From contig JACDTU010000020.1 of assembly GCA_022376465.1 (NCBI GenBank), forward strand, positions 310,001 through 374,000: DNA of 64,000 nucleotides, given 5' to 3'. Source of the stretch: Cubamyces lactineus (Eukaryota > Basidiomycota > Agaricomycetes > Polyporales > Polyporaceae). The notes below the pieces were generated by a model. It saw nothing but the letters and a program-made list of their open reading frames with translations. It was not told the origin of the DNA and ran no database searches. Each line of letters opens with the position of its first letter. Position 1 is the first letter of the stretch. A program made the translations under genes and the position numbers. This document shows, piece after piece, positions 1 through 11,010 of this stretch.

Positions 1-2196
1 TCCGTGCCTTCTCTTCTCTCGCCACTGTTGGTCTTGGGGAGGCAGAGGCGTTCGTTTGCGATCTGTCAGAAAGGCGAAGGCAAGATCGACGAGTGCAAAG
101 AGACCATGGTCGGTACGATAGGCGTTGCAACGACAGCAATGGGATACGTACGCAGATTGTCAACCGACGCTTCTTCAGGGGGGAAGCTAGGCTTCGCTGG
201 GAGAGACAGCGGGAGGTCAGGGGGGAAGCGGCGAGACGAATCCGGGTCGTCGTTCAAGCGCCTCCTCTTCGAGTTATCGTAGGCGGTATCCGGCAGATCA
301 CCATCTCTGGCTCTCCGTAACGGGGGATGGTCGCCTGACGAATGGTGGGGGAAATGACCTGGTTGACGAGTTGTAGGGCTATCGGGTCGTTCGTACCGTG
401 GCGGCTCCCTTGCGTTACTTGACGCCTGAGAACCTCCAGGGAGAAGGAGGGATGGAGGAAGACGTCTTGGAGGCGAAGGTTCGCGATATAGCGGTCCTGC
501 AAGAGAAAACGAAAAGCGTTCGTATAAGATGCGATTGGTGCGGGATGCAGCAAGAGAGAGGAAGGGATAACGAGAGTGAGAAGCCAGGGGATCCTCGAGA
601 AGACGCTTCATACAAGCGGCAAGCGTTGAGCGAGACAGGAAGGAGGGGGATGCTAGGGCCCGATTCCCGAGGCTTCATGGAACAGTCGGCGGGCATCTGT
701 CCTCCACCTCGAGAGGAGCCGGGATGCTGAAGATGGGGGACGGAGCAGGATGCGAATAACGTACTCGAAGCCGACCACTCATCATTCTCGTATCGGGAGC
801 TTGGTTGTTTCCGGGGCAGAGGTCGGAGAGGGGGCTCGATGTCATCCTTGCGGCGCAACGGCGGCTCATTATCATCCTTGCGTCGGACCCAGGGCTCAAT
901 GTCGTCTTTTCGGCGAATTGGAGGTTCAATATCATCTTTGCGACGAATTGGAGGCTCGATCTCGTCCTTGCGACGACGAAGCGGAGGCTCCACATCATCC
1001 TTGCGACGTGCCCGGCGATTGGGAGAACGAGGAGGAACTTGCACATCGTCGTAGCCATCTAGCCGTTGGGCACGTTCCCAGTTAGACTCTGCAGATCGTT
1101 CCAAGCCACGGATAGGGTCTCTCATCCCCCCACGAGGCACTAGTGCTGTTGGAGACTGATCCCGCCGGGGAAGGCGCTCGCGAGGAGGGCTAGCAGAACG
1201 ATGTCGCCAGCGAGCTTCGTTCCCGACTTGGGGAGACGGAGAGCGCGTCCGCCCATGAGCAGATTCCGACAAGTACGCTGACCTTCCGCCAGCCCGGTCA
1301 CCACGTCGACTACTAGGATCGACTTTGTTCACCGGCAAAGACGCCTCACCGGGTCTATAATGGCGATCCGCATAAGTGAGGTCTCCGTTGGGAGGCGGAG
1401 GGGAGCCGTCCCTCGACGCCATATCTCTACGCTGGCTACGAGAAACCTGTCCCCGGCCAGACCTGTCAGATAACGGGGCATCAAGATCAACAGAGAGTCC
1501 GGGGCTGTTCACTCGATCCTTGTCAAGAGGAGACGTGTCCGTGAGCGGAAGCCTAGGCCGCTCCCAAGTCGATGTCTCCGTCTTCACGTTGTAGTAGTAA
1601 ATGCCCTTGCTACCGTCCCGGGGGTACCTGATCTCCCAGTCTGGAGGCAGAGGATCGCCGCCATCGGCTGCCATGTTCGACTTTCCTGGGCCATTACTTT
1701 TCTTGGGTCGATGAACCATTGAACTTGCGCGAGTGCCTGATCTTGCTGGGGAGGGCGGTCGAAAAAGTGGCGGAACCAATACGGGCTTGGGGGGAAGTGC
1801 GTGCGTCAAGGGTGCGGGGGTAAGAGTACTTGCAGAGTGGGTACGCCGGAGACCACTATTCGGCGATTCTGAGTTTTGGTTCTGCGAGGGCGTCCTAGCA
1901 CGCTGGGAAGACGTTGAGGGTTGGCGTTGCGAGTCGCGTTTGGTAGAATGCGACATCACTGTGGACTTCGTGAGAAGGACGCTGCCAGTCACGGTCGTCT
2001 GCTCTGTAGAATGATGAGCATAGAACTCTCGTTCGTCTTCGTCGTCGCCACCGAGGGAAACGGCATCTTCAGCATCCTCCCCAGAGTACCCGCCAGTCGG
2101 GTCTCGTGGCGCATAAGCCGAGTAAGATTCAGGAGAGACTTGCTGCTCATCTTCATCGTTCCCCCAGTCTACTCGTTCGACGTCGTCTTCCGCCAT
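1..2196 (-). CDS. WW-domain, Ser/Arg/Pro-rich nuclear-type protein (3' end outside window)
   Basis: The start is the ATG at 2196 (MAEDDVERVDWGNDEDE); reading further upstream gives unconvincing sequence. The product opens with an acidic stretch, then a long Ser/Pro/Arg-rich region. A single WW domain lies around residues 185-220, with its first Trp in PPDWEIRYP, the Tyr block IYYYN and the second Trp in TSTWERP. After about 150 residues of RS/SP-rich sequence come six imperfect decapeptides of the form RRKDDIEPPI. Downstream the frame is broken by introns. One acceptor near 500 resumes as GPLYREPSPPRR, and an intron at about 63-151 is followed by an exon open to the left edge. WW domains bind proline-rich ligands, and such RS/RD-rich proteins are often tied to transcription or splicing; that role is inference. 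The splice pattern between about 490 and 760 is unresolved. Confidence 0.72.
839..1020 (-). repeat. In-frame 30-bp tandem repeat coding RRKDDIEPPx decapeptides
   Basis: About six 10-residue units follow each other in the WW-domain gene: variants of RRKDDVEPPL, RRKDEIEPPI, RRKDDIEPPI, RRKDDIEPWV and RRKDDNEPPL. The DNA repeats with a 30-bp period (ttgcg..g..tcgatatcatc-like on the + strand). The alternating charge resembles RD/RE repeats of RNA-processing factors. Confidence 0.85.
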
Positions 2197-2557
2197 CTTG
2201 ACGCCAAGCCAGAGGGTGAGTGTGGTGGAGGAGGTGCAAGTCGCGGACGACTTCGCGTCGACGTCCATCGAGGTACCAGGGTCCACTGAGCTCCGACTGA
2301 AGTTATTGATCCCCGCCACTCCGTGGAGGCGCCCAATCACCTTCATGGCCATGCGGTTTACGCTAACGCCTCCGGCAACGAAGTACAGTACTCTCTCTGC
2401 AGTCCGCAATCCTCTCTGGGCCTGTTCTCAACCTCGTCTCTGGAAGGCCCTTTCCAGCCCCTCTGATTATACTGTGATAATTCTACTTGAACTGGTGTAG
2501 GGCGTGCGTGTATCTTTCCGACCCCCTCACCTACTCCGCCCGAGGATCCGCGCGGAC
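2197..2557. other. Divergent intergenic region between WW gene and UNC50
   Basis: It holds the start regions of two genes transcribed away from each other. Open frames here are extensions of the WW-gene frame beyond its likely ATG. I see no clear TATA box. Confidence 0.5.
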
Positions 2558-3723
2558 ATGGACGTCTTGCCCATAACCTCTCCGACGCCCCAACTCAATG
2601 GAGGACAGTATAGAGGATCAACCGTATCTAGTCGTATTCCAGTAATATTCAGGAGGCTACTACGTTTCCAGTCGATGGTACGTGTCTTTATCAAGTTGAC
2701 TGCGCGTGCGCATGACGCGACGTAGGGATAGGACTTCGAGTTAGCGGCATGGCAATTGACATACCTCTGTATCTCGCCCAAAAGAGTGTAAGCAAGTGGA
2801 CTGTCACAAGCCTGATAGCATGCTCATGAGCTTGAATAGATACCGCAACGTCTACTTCCATAAGCGTAAGTTATACCATATACCCACTACACTAGAACAC
2901 GGCGGGCTTGACCTCGGTTTCTATTACAGAAACGAAGAATACGTGGGCACGAGATGACCCAGCCATTTTAATCTTAATCGCAGCGTGCTTGTGCGGTGGG
3001 TCCCCCCAGTCGTATCCGCGAAGCCGGCTCCCGTACTGAGGTAGCCGCCTCGTCAGTTTCTGCAGTAGCATGGTCGGTTGTCTACTCGTATAGTATCTGG
3101 GGAACCATTCAGTTAGCTTTCCTCATGGTCTTCCGCGACTTCTTCCTAGGCGGAGTCGCGGTTTCGACGATCATCTGGTAAGTTGCAATGAAGTGAGAGT
3201 TTGGTGCGCATGGCCAAGTCTGATGGCAATACAGGTTCTTCGCCAATAAGGTCCTTCTGTCACCGCCATCACACTCCACACCAGAAGATGCCAAGGTAGA
3301 ATGGGCATACGCGTTTGACGTCCATACAAACGCCTTTTTCCCACTCTACCTGACACTGTATCTCGCCCAACTCTTCCTGGTGCCTATCATCCTGAAGAAC
3401 CGGTGGATATGTTTGTTCATATCGAACACGGTATACCTTGCGGGGTACGTTCACATATTTAACGGTTGCTGTTCACTATGCTTATCGAGATGTACTCAGT
3501 TTCGCCCAATACATATACGGGATCTACCTGGGGCTAAATAGTAAGAGGATCGGCTTACCACCGAATTTGCACATTTCTGATCATACATATCTTAGCTTTG
3601 CCATTCTTGGTGCGCACAGAGCTTCTATTGGCCCCTTTACTGCCCCTTTTCACTGGGTACATAGTATCACTATTGGGCTTCAATGTCGCCAAGCATGTAC
3701 TACCTCTATACTTCGGTTCATAG
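2558..3723 (+). CDS. GMH1: UNC-50 family Golgi membrane protein (yeast Gmh1 homologue)
   Basis: Eight exons join in frame: 2558-2677, 2732-2787, 2840-2865, 2930-2995, 3066-3177, 3235-3444, 3500-3540 and 3596-3723. They give 252 residues, close to the family length. Family signatures run in order: DFELAAWQLTYL, RVYRNVYFHKQTKNTWARDD, FRDFFLGG, KVEWAYAFDVHTNAFFP and LPLYFGS. Several hydrophobic membrane spans are evident between residues 95 and 245. Members sit in Golgi membranes; yeast Gmh1 binds the Arf-GEFs Gea1/Gea2, and animal UNC-50 is needed for acetylcholine receptor trafficking. All seven introns are 52-70 bp GT-AG, and exon 3 is only 26 bp, so no single long frame reveals the gene. It ends 355 bp before calcineurin A on the same strand. 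Confidence 0.93.
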
Positions 3724-4078
3724 CCATGTAAACTCGGTGCCGCCACTCATTGGATATCCTAGTATTTATCGCCCAGCTACGACCCATTGGACGTGAGTTG
3801 GCTAGAGTAGAGGCGTGCCTTGCTCGTCAAGCCAGAGTGTCGTGCAATAAGCCGGTCCTGATTGCTTTACGCGGTCGCCGTGTTGCATACATGATACAAG
3901 GGGCCCGCCACTTAGCCGCCTAAGAGCGTGTTCAAACTCCGCTTGCAAGGACCAGGCGTCGATTGCACCGCAGAAGAGGTCTCCACCGCCCTTCACCCAT
4001 CTCATCCCGTTGCCGCTCACTTGCCCTCGCCCCATCTCCTTTATTCACGACATCGCAACGACGAGCAGGAGCGACACG
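3724..4078. other. Tandem intergenic region UNC50 - calcineurin A
   Basis: It carries the 3' end of UNC50 and the leader of the calcineurin gene. No further gene was seen. Confidence 0.5.
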
Positions 4079-6692
4079 ATGAGTGGGACCCAGTCGCAGA
4101 TTCAGAAGGCCATAGACCAGATACAAGACAAGCGCCCCGTTCCCGAGATCGACTTCACTCAGCACCAGCTCGATAATGGATTCACAATCAGCACCCAGGA
4201 GCGTGTCGTGAAAGAGGTGTGTTCTAGGTCGTCAGCTAAGCAATAAAGGGACCTAAAGCTGAGCGTGTCTGGCCTTGTCTGTGTCTGTCAGGTCCAAGCT
4301 CCGGCTATGACCATCCCTACCGACGCCCAGTTCTTCTCGAAAACGGATCCTACGAAGCCCGACGTTGCGTTCTTGAAGAACCACTTCTACCGCGAGGGAC
4401 GTATCTCCGAAGAGCATGCACTCTATATTCTTGAGAAGGGTACGGAGATCTTGCGTAACGAGCCCAATCTGCTCTATGTCGATGCTCCCGTCACCGGTGC
4501 GTAGATACCCTTTGGCGTGCGGTTTGATTCAAATTGTGGCGAGGTATTGACTGTCGGAACTGCATCTCTCATCCACACAGTCTGCGGAGATATCCATGGG
4601 CAATATGTGAGTACACTATCGTACCACTGCGCCTTGTAAACTGACATACAAGCCGAATACAAGTATGACCTAATGAAGCTCTTCGAGATTGGTGGCAACC
4701 CTGAATCCACGCGCTACTTGTTCTTGGGAGACTATGTTGATCGAGGCTACTTCAGCATCGAGGTGCGTCGCGTGCACAGCCCTTTTAATCCCCTAATCCT
4801 GCGCGTCTGACCCAAATCGGAAGTGTGTACTATATCTTTGGTCCTTGAAAATCTGGTACCCCGATACCCTCTTCCTCCTGCGCGGTAACCATGAGTGCCG
4901 GCACTTGACAGACTACTTCACCTTCAAGCTCGAATGTATGCGTTTTCCAACCTCTCCATGATCTTTGAATTGACAGGCGATGATCTCTCAAATAGGCAAG
5001 CGCAAGTACTCCGAGCGCATCTACGATGCATGCATGCAATCCTTCTGCGCGCTCCCTCTTGCCGCCATCATGAACAAGCAGTTCTTCTGTATTCATGGCG
5101 GACTGTCTCCCGAATTACACACACTCGATGACATTCGCAACGTACGGCATCTTTTATTGATATACCTCGACTTCCCTACTGATGACAGGTGTAGATTGAT
5201 CGTTTCCGAGAGCCTCCCACACAAGGCCTCATGTGCGATATGCTGTGGTCTGATCCAGTGGAAGACTTCGGTCAGGAGAAGACTTCGGATAGCTTCGTAC
5301 ACAACCATGTACGAGGTTGTTCGTACTTCTTCACGTACGTTCACCTCGGATTCATGCAAATGTGTGCGCTCACGAACGATGGGATAGCTACCAGGCCGCG
5401 TGCCAATTTTTGGAAAGGAACAAGCTCCTGTCCATCATTCGTGCACACGAAGCACAAGATGCTGGGTACGTCGCATGAATGCGGTATGCCAATCAAGAGA
5501 TCTCACTGGCATGACTAGATACCGCATGTATCGCAAGACACGGACCACCGGTTTCCCCTCAGTCATGACCCTCTTCTCGGCACCAAATTATCTTGATGTC
5601 TACAACAACAAGGCAGCCATCCTCAAGTACGAGAGCAATGTTCTCAACATCCGCCAGTTCAATGCTACCCCGCATCCGTACTGGCTACCCAACTTCATGG
5701 ATGCGTTCACTTGGAGTCTACCCTTCGTCGGCGAGAAGAGTACGATTCTTCGTTCAGAACTGTTCATTGTGATTGTTGCTAACCGACGTGTCTAGTTACC
5801 GATATGTTGCTGGCTATGCTCAACTGCTGCACCAAAGAAGAACTGGAGGAGAGCTCGGATGAGGAGACTTTGATCTCGCCCACGCCATCTGAGGAGGCTA
5901 GCGAGCGTCGCAAAGTCATCAAGAACAAGATCCTTGCCGTTGGTCGTATGTCCAGGGTGTTCGCGTTGTTGCGGTACGTGGTTTGCCTTGCCAATCATCT
6001 AGCAGGAGCTGACGGTATTTTCAGGGAGGAGTCGGAGAAGGTGTCTGAGCTCAAGAGTGTATCTGGTTCGGCGAAGTTGCCATATGGCACGCTTGCTCTC
6101 GGAGCCGAAGGAATCAAAGATGCGATCTCCGGTTTCGAGGACGCGTACGTACGGCTTGGTATGTCTTCAAGCGCTGTTATTCATGATTTTCAATAGGCGG
6201 AAGTCGGATATCGAGAACGAGCGCCTTCCTCCCGAGCTCTACGACCCAGAGACCCCGGAGGGCAAGACCCTCATCTCATCGCAACCAGCAACTCCGTCCG
6301 AAGAGGCGTCCTCTCCTCCCTCTCCCAATGGTGTTGCTGCTGCCCTCGAGCAAGTCATCTCAGGCGCTGCGCCCACCACATCTCCTGCGGCCGGCACTAC
6401 TGGATCACCGATGTCACCGACATCACCGACATCGCCTCTCTCGATGACTGCGTCTCCCTTCCGCCGTGGCCACGGTAGGCAGGCGAGTCTGGGTACGACG
6501 ATGACGAGTCCTAGCACTCGCCGGCGGAGCCTCGAGAGTACGATGTCACTTATCCAGGAGGCATGGGACGGCAAGGCGCCCCTGCAGGACCCCGAACTCG
6601 TCAAGCTTGCCGACCAGATTGCTGAGAAGAGCACGGGCAAGAACACAAACGAGTCTGGACGGACGAGCCCGAGCGGTGCCGCGTCGAGCTAA
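4079..6692 (+). CDS. CNA1: Calcineurin catalytic subunit A (Ca2+/calmodulin-dependent Ser/Thr phosphatase 2B)
   Basis: ATG at 4079 ([17 protein letters not shown]), about a dozen exons, about 650 residues. All PPP metal-site motifs are present: GDIHGQ, GDYVDRG, RGNHE and HGG. The calcineurin B-binding helix follows around [25 protein letters not shown]. Next come a calmodulin-binding segment ([19 protein letters not shown]) and an autoinhibitory-type segment ([19 protein letters not shown]). The last 150 residues are a Ser/Pro/Thr-rich tail typical of fungal orthologues, with SPTSP repeats and an RRxSLES phosphosite-like patch. The enzyme acts in the cytosol as a heterodimer with calcineurin B and dephosphorylates Crz1-type factors in calcium, cell-wall and heat stress. 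The gene looks intact. Several introns fall inside conserved blocks, for example between the GDIHGQ and YDLMKLFE segments. Confidence 0.96.
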
Positions 6693-7514
6693 AGGCCCGG
6701 CTACGGAGCGTTCGTGTGCGCAGCTGTCGGTCGCGCGGAGAGCGTTTTGGGATGGTGAGGCTCGTGAAGAGGACGAGATGGGTTGTCATGGTAGTCTTTG
6801 CATTGCACTGTATATCCTGGAGGCTGGTGTACTTCATCGTCGTTGTTTCCCCTTCTGTAATTCGCGTTCCATACAGAGACCGTCTTCTCCCTTCTCCCCC
6901 TCCCCCTGTACACGCGCCCGGGCGTGGGTGTCGGGATCTCGCTAGTGCCGCCGCAGCGGTGAGCTGCGCATGTCGTTGCCGGACTGTAGCTATATGCTCT
7001 CAATATGGAGGTGGTACCTGCCGCGGATGTCAATATCCAGCACGGCCACAGCCAGCGCATCTGGAGAAGGAGCACTCAGTCGTGCGGCTGTGTCTCCATC
7101 GCATGCAATTGTAGATGAGTACATTCCCTTGATTCCGATGGCGCCGGACTGCGCTCACAACTATTATACCCGAACACAGTCAACAACCGGGTATGTATCA
7201 ACTCATACTGATGCCTCTATCTCTAAGCGGGCCCGTGGGCGATATGACGTGCCTCGTCGATATGAAAGCGGCAGTGTGGAAAGTGGCCACTCAATCATAA
7301 ACGGTGTTGGGTATGAAACCGCTTCTTGGTCCATGACTCCATGGGCGCGGGGTACATACGCAGTAGGATTGATTGCCAGCCAAGTGCTATGCACACATGC
7401 AGATCGGAGCCCCATCATCGTATATAAGCCTGGTGCTAGCCAGAGGTTCGTGTGCATCTCTACTCTCGCCTCCGAGTCATCCCCGTTATCACTTACTGCA
7501 GCCCGCGTAAGGTT
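6693..7514. other. Intergenic region after calcineurin A
   Basis: It holds the calcineurin 3' UTR and the promoter of the next gene. Open frames here lack family likeness and splice logic. Confidence 0.45.
7421..7428 (+). promoter_or_regulatory. TATA box (tatataag)
   Basis: tatataag lies about 94 bp before the ATG at 7515, the same spacing as the TATA boxes of the GST genes further right. Confidence 0.5.
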
Positions 7515-8921
7515 ATGTCTGACTACAATCCGTACGTCGCTGCCATGAAGGCGGACCAGCACCTCGCTGTCCACCGCGCCAGCTCCAGCCGTGCTGGCTC
7601 CTCTCCGCCGGATACTGATGCTGGGATCTACGACGAGCCTCCGCCATCCTACGAAGAGCTGGCCAGGGAGTCTCCGGCGCGCCCTCCAAAGCAAACGGTC
7701 GTCATGACCTACCAAGAGCCCAGCTATCCCGAACCAATGCAAATGCCTTCCCCTTCAAGCAGTCTTATACCCCCGCCGCCGCAAATCCCCGACCGCTCTG
7801 GTTCTACCAGCCCCCACGCTGCGCATGCTCAGCCTGCGCCGCACGCAGGACAACACGCAGGCTCGAACTACACCCCATCCTCTCTTTACGCATCCTCTGC
7901 TTCCTACGCCTCGACGTCTTCCCGTTCGCTACTACACAGGAGCAGCTCCGCCCAAAGCTCCCAGTCTAGCGGGACATCAAACGTCCACGCCCCAGGCCCC
8001 AGCGCGACCCGGAAAGAGCTCTCACCCCTACTCAACCCTCCGCCACCCTCCTTCCAGCGCCCGCCCGCGCCAGGGTACTCCTACGCGCCCTTCGAGCCGC
8101 TCCACGTCCCCGCGATCGGGCACACGCTTGAGGACGGGTTCGTGTCGTCCCTGCCGCGCTCGCGGACGCAGCCGCACCCGTTCGCGGCGCACGACGTAGC
8201 TGAGGCGGATTGGACGCGCTTCTTAGGCGACTTGAAGCGCGCGGGGGCGGGCTCGCTCAAGGACAGGATCGTGATGAACGTCGCGCCCGTCGCGATGAAC
8301 TTTGGACGGTTGCCTGGTAGGTGTTATAGTACTTGCGCTGCAGCCGGGAGCGATTAAGATGCTGATCTTGGCTGCCCCGGGTTAGGTTTGCTGGCGAGCA
8401 TGGTGTGCGAAGACAGCGCGAGGGATCTGATGCTCAAAAAGCAAGGGCCTGTACTGGAACTGATACATTACTGGAACGAGGTCAGCCTACTCCTTCTTTC
8501 GATAACATTTGCTCTCGCTCACACGCGGCTGATTGAACTGCAGTACTTCTTCTATCGTCGCAGCATGGAAGTTGTTCTCACTAAAGATCCCTACGACGAC
8601 TACTCGAGACGCCCTGCTGAGAAAGACAATGAAGGGGCCCCCGCGGATCCGAGGCACCAGAACACAGGCCGCGGGCTGGGGCTAGGCGGCCGTATATCCG
8701 CCAGGCGGGAGGAGCGACCGTCCGCGCTTGGCGAGCTTCGCACGATTCGAAAGGAACTCATGTCAGAGCTTCGTGGAGTTGGCGCGCCAAAGGACGGTGA
8801 TGTGTCAGACGAGACACAGACAAAGCAGAGGGCAGTGAACGGGGATGGGTTCGCGAGCGGTGGGGCAGGCCAAGGGGGGTACTCGTGGTCCTTGGTTGTG
8901 AAATACAGGCAGACCGCGTGA
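7515..8921 (+). CDS. Uncharacterised fungal protein, HDV..DW / HYWNE..FF domain (424 aa)
   Basis: Exons 7515-8316, 8386-8480 and 8544-8921 join in frame. Residues 1-190 are low-complexity (Pro, Ser, Ala), with PPPSYEEL near residue 37, a PPxY-type site of the kind bound by WW domains. The conserved core starts around residue 195 (FEPLHVPAIGHTLEDGF). It continues through PHPFAAHDVAEADWTRFLGDL, RIVMNVAPVAMNFG, and a second block LELIHYWNEYFFYRRSMEV that spans the last intron. The last 110 residues are charged (RREERPSALGELRTIRKEL). The same core and both intron positions recur in the gene at 24379-25305, so the two are paralogues. I recognise the core as a recurring fungal family but know no function. 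A cytosolic adaptor bound through the PPxY motif is only a guess. Confidence 0.8.
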
Positions 8922-9305
8922 GTAGTCAGCGGCTAATGTTATAGATCCACGCACAACAGCACTTGTTCTCTGGCCCCTGAGGATCGCTAGGTCTTTATCG
9001 CATATACACAAGGCGGTACTGACCAGTGCGAGAAGTACTGGTTCTGCCGCTGACCGCGTCCTTTGTGTGGGCGGTAGTAGACTCTCAGAGTACGAGCATA
9101 AACGCCCATATACAAGCACAATAAACGCTCATGTGGCATAGAGTGAGATTCAGTCCTGTGCTAGTTTGACTGCGGCCATGATCGTGCCTACGCGCACGAA
9201 CGCTTCCCGTACCCGTATATGTATACGACAACTACAGTCACTATATACCCATCGCAGTCCTTTGCTTTCGCCCACATCTACCAGTGAATCGTCCGAGAAT
9301 TCCGT
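8922..9305. other. Intergenic region
   Basis: It holds the 3' end of the 7515 gene and the leader of the 9306 gene. A weak TATA-like ctatatac lies near 9240. No gene seen. Confidence 0.4.
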
Positions 9306-11010
9306 ATGTCGTCTTCCCCACAGCTAGGTGATGCGGCGGACGTCCTGAGGCCTACAGAGAGGACACCTCTACTCCCAAGCCACGACTCAGATCTCAGTGC
9401 TGAACATGATGCCGAGGGCACCAGCTTGCCTTACATTGAGGCGTTTGCGTCGAACATAACAGCGGAGGACTTGTCCTCGTATCTCATCACCAACCTTTTT
9501 CCACATGCACTCTCGTCCAAGCCAGCTGCGCGGAACGCATTCGCTCTATGCGTCCTACTCTACCATCGCAAGTCGATGGTAGGGGCCGGAGACAAATCTA
9601 CGCAGTCTAGTCGCAATGTGATGACCCAATGGCGCAACACAACACAACTTCCCGTCACCATTCACGACCTCGACACCCTTGTTCTCCGCGTTTGGGCCAA
9701 ATCCGTCGAGGATAGCAGTACAACCGAGGACGTAGAGAATGTGCTGTGGTCAGCATTTCCGGTAAACCCATCCTCAACAGTAACTGTACGAGGTGGGTGT
9801 CTCCTCCCCGATATGCGTGCGTTCTCGTACTGGAGCTCAAGTGTTCCTGCAGTGATCGACTTTCTGGCCGACGGGGATGCGCCTGTAGACCTATCCCGAC
9901 ACCCTCTTGTGTACCTCAGCCTCACAGATACTTGGAATTATGGCAGACACCCACTCAGTCCGACCACAGCGACTTTGACACGCTTCCTCGATAGATGCGG
10001 CACGCCCCGGTACGTACTTTCGGCGAGAGTCGCAGTCGTCATCGTACTCAATAACGCCTTCACTTCTCCTGGTCCTCAGCGTCATGCACATCGTGGATCT
10101 ATTCGCACACGTGGTGTATCTTGGTGCTTTATACCATTTCGTGAGCTGGCCGCCGTATTTGGAACCGATCCAGGTGTTCGACACACGGCGCACGTTCCTC
10201 GTCGTCTTCTCTCTCGCCAAGCTCCTCCGCCCGTGGACGTATACGGCGCTCCCACCGCTCCTCGTGTTCACCTCGTTTCTACTGAACGCCGCCTACTACG
10301 GAGTGGTGTACAACACGCTGACCTTCTCCATGCTCCTGTTCGCCTTGTACCTGGAGATCCTCCTCGTCCACTTCCCCGCCACGCCCAGCCCTCTCCTGCT
10401 CCTCCGCCCAGACTTCATCCTCCCCCTCTCGATCCTCGTCCGGCGGAGCATGTCCAGACTGCTCGTCCCCACCGCATACTTCCTCCCCGGGTTCATCGCC
10501 TCGAACCTCATGCTCGAGCGCGCGGCCTTGCCCTCCCCGTTCAACCTGTTTTCCATCCTTAGCCTCAACCTCAGCCTCGGCCCCGGACCGATAGACACCG
10601 CGACGCTCATGGTGTACTTTACGCTCTTCTTCACCTTGTTCTTGCTCCTGGTCTGCACCGTCGTGTACTCCACGATCGTGCATCCCTTCCTCGCCACGCA
10701 CAGGCTGTCGGAGCCTGGTGCTGGAGCCTCGTCAGAGCGGTGGGATCGCTACACCGACTCTGTCGGCCTGGAAGCAAGGGGGGAATATTTCCGCGCTGTG
10801 CGGCAGTACGGGACGGCGCCCTATTTCCCGACGCCGCTCAACGTCGTGCAAGTCTTCGTCGTACGGATCCCCCGTTCCATGCTGGTCGCGTTGCGCAGGG
10901 GGAGGGCGGTGGAGGCGATTTTGTTCATCGAGAAGGGCCTATGGAGGGCCGTTGTAGGCCCGATCTCGTTTGTTGTGTCTGGATTGTGGTTGTGGTACTT
11001 GCGTGTCTAA
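9306..11010 (+). CDS. Polytopic membrane protein of unknown function (524 aa)
   Basis: Exons 9306-9792, 9853-10009 and 10080-11010 close in frame. The 60-bp first intron keeps the frame open, so it is easily missed. The N-terminal 230 residues are soluble and start with an acidic tail bearing RTPLLPS, a dileucine-type vacuolar/endosomal sorting motif. From about residue 235 there are some seven to eight hydrophobic spans, including LLVFTSFLLNAAYYGVVYN and LMVYFTLFFTLFLLLVCTVV. A charged linker (RWDRYTDSVGLEARGEYFR) precedes the last span (ISFVVSGLWLWYL). The size and soluble-then-membrane layout recall fungal vacuolar TRP-like channels (Yvc1), but I see no decisive pore motif, so I leave it unassigned. 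The antisense frames on this stretch are shadows of the GC-rich membrane code. Confidence 0.78.

Noticed and set aside
10279..10701. Two antisense frames of about 135 codons over the 9306-11010 gene
   Set aside because: Glu/Gly/Arg-rich shadows of GC-rich membrane code on the other strand; no domain and no splice logic.
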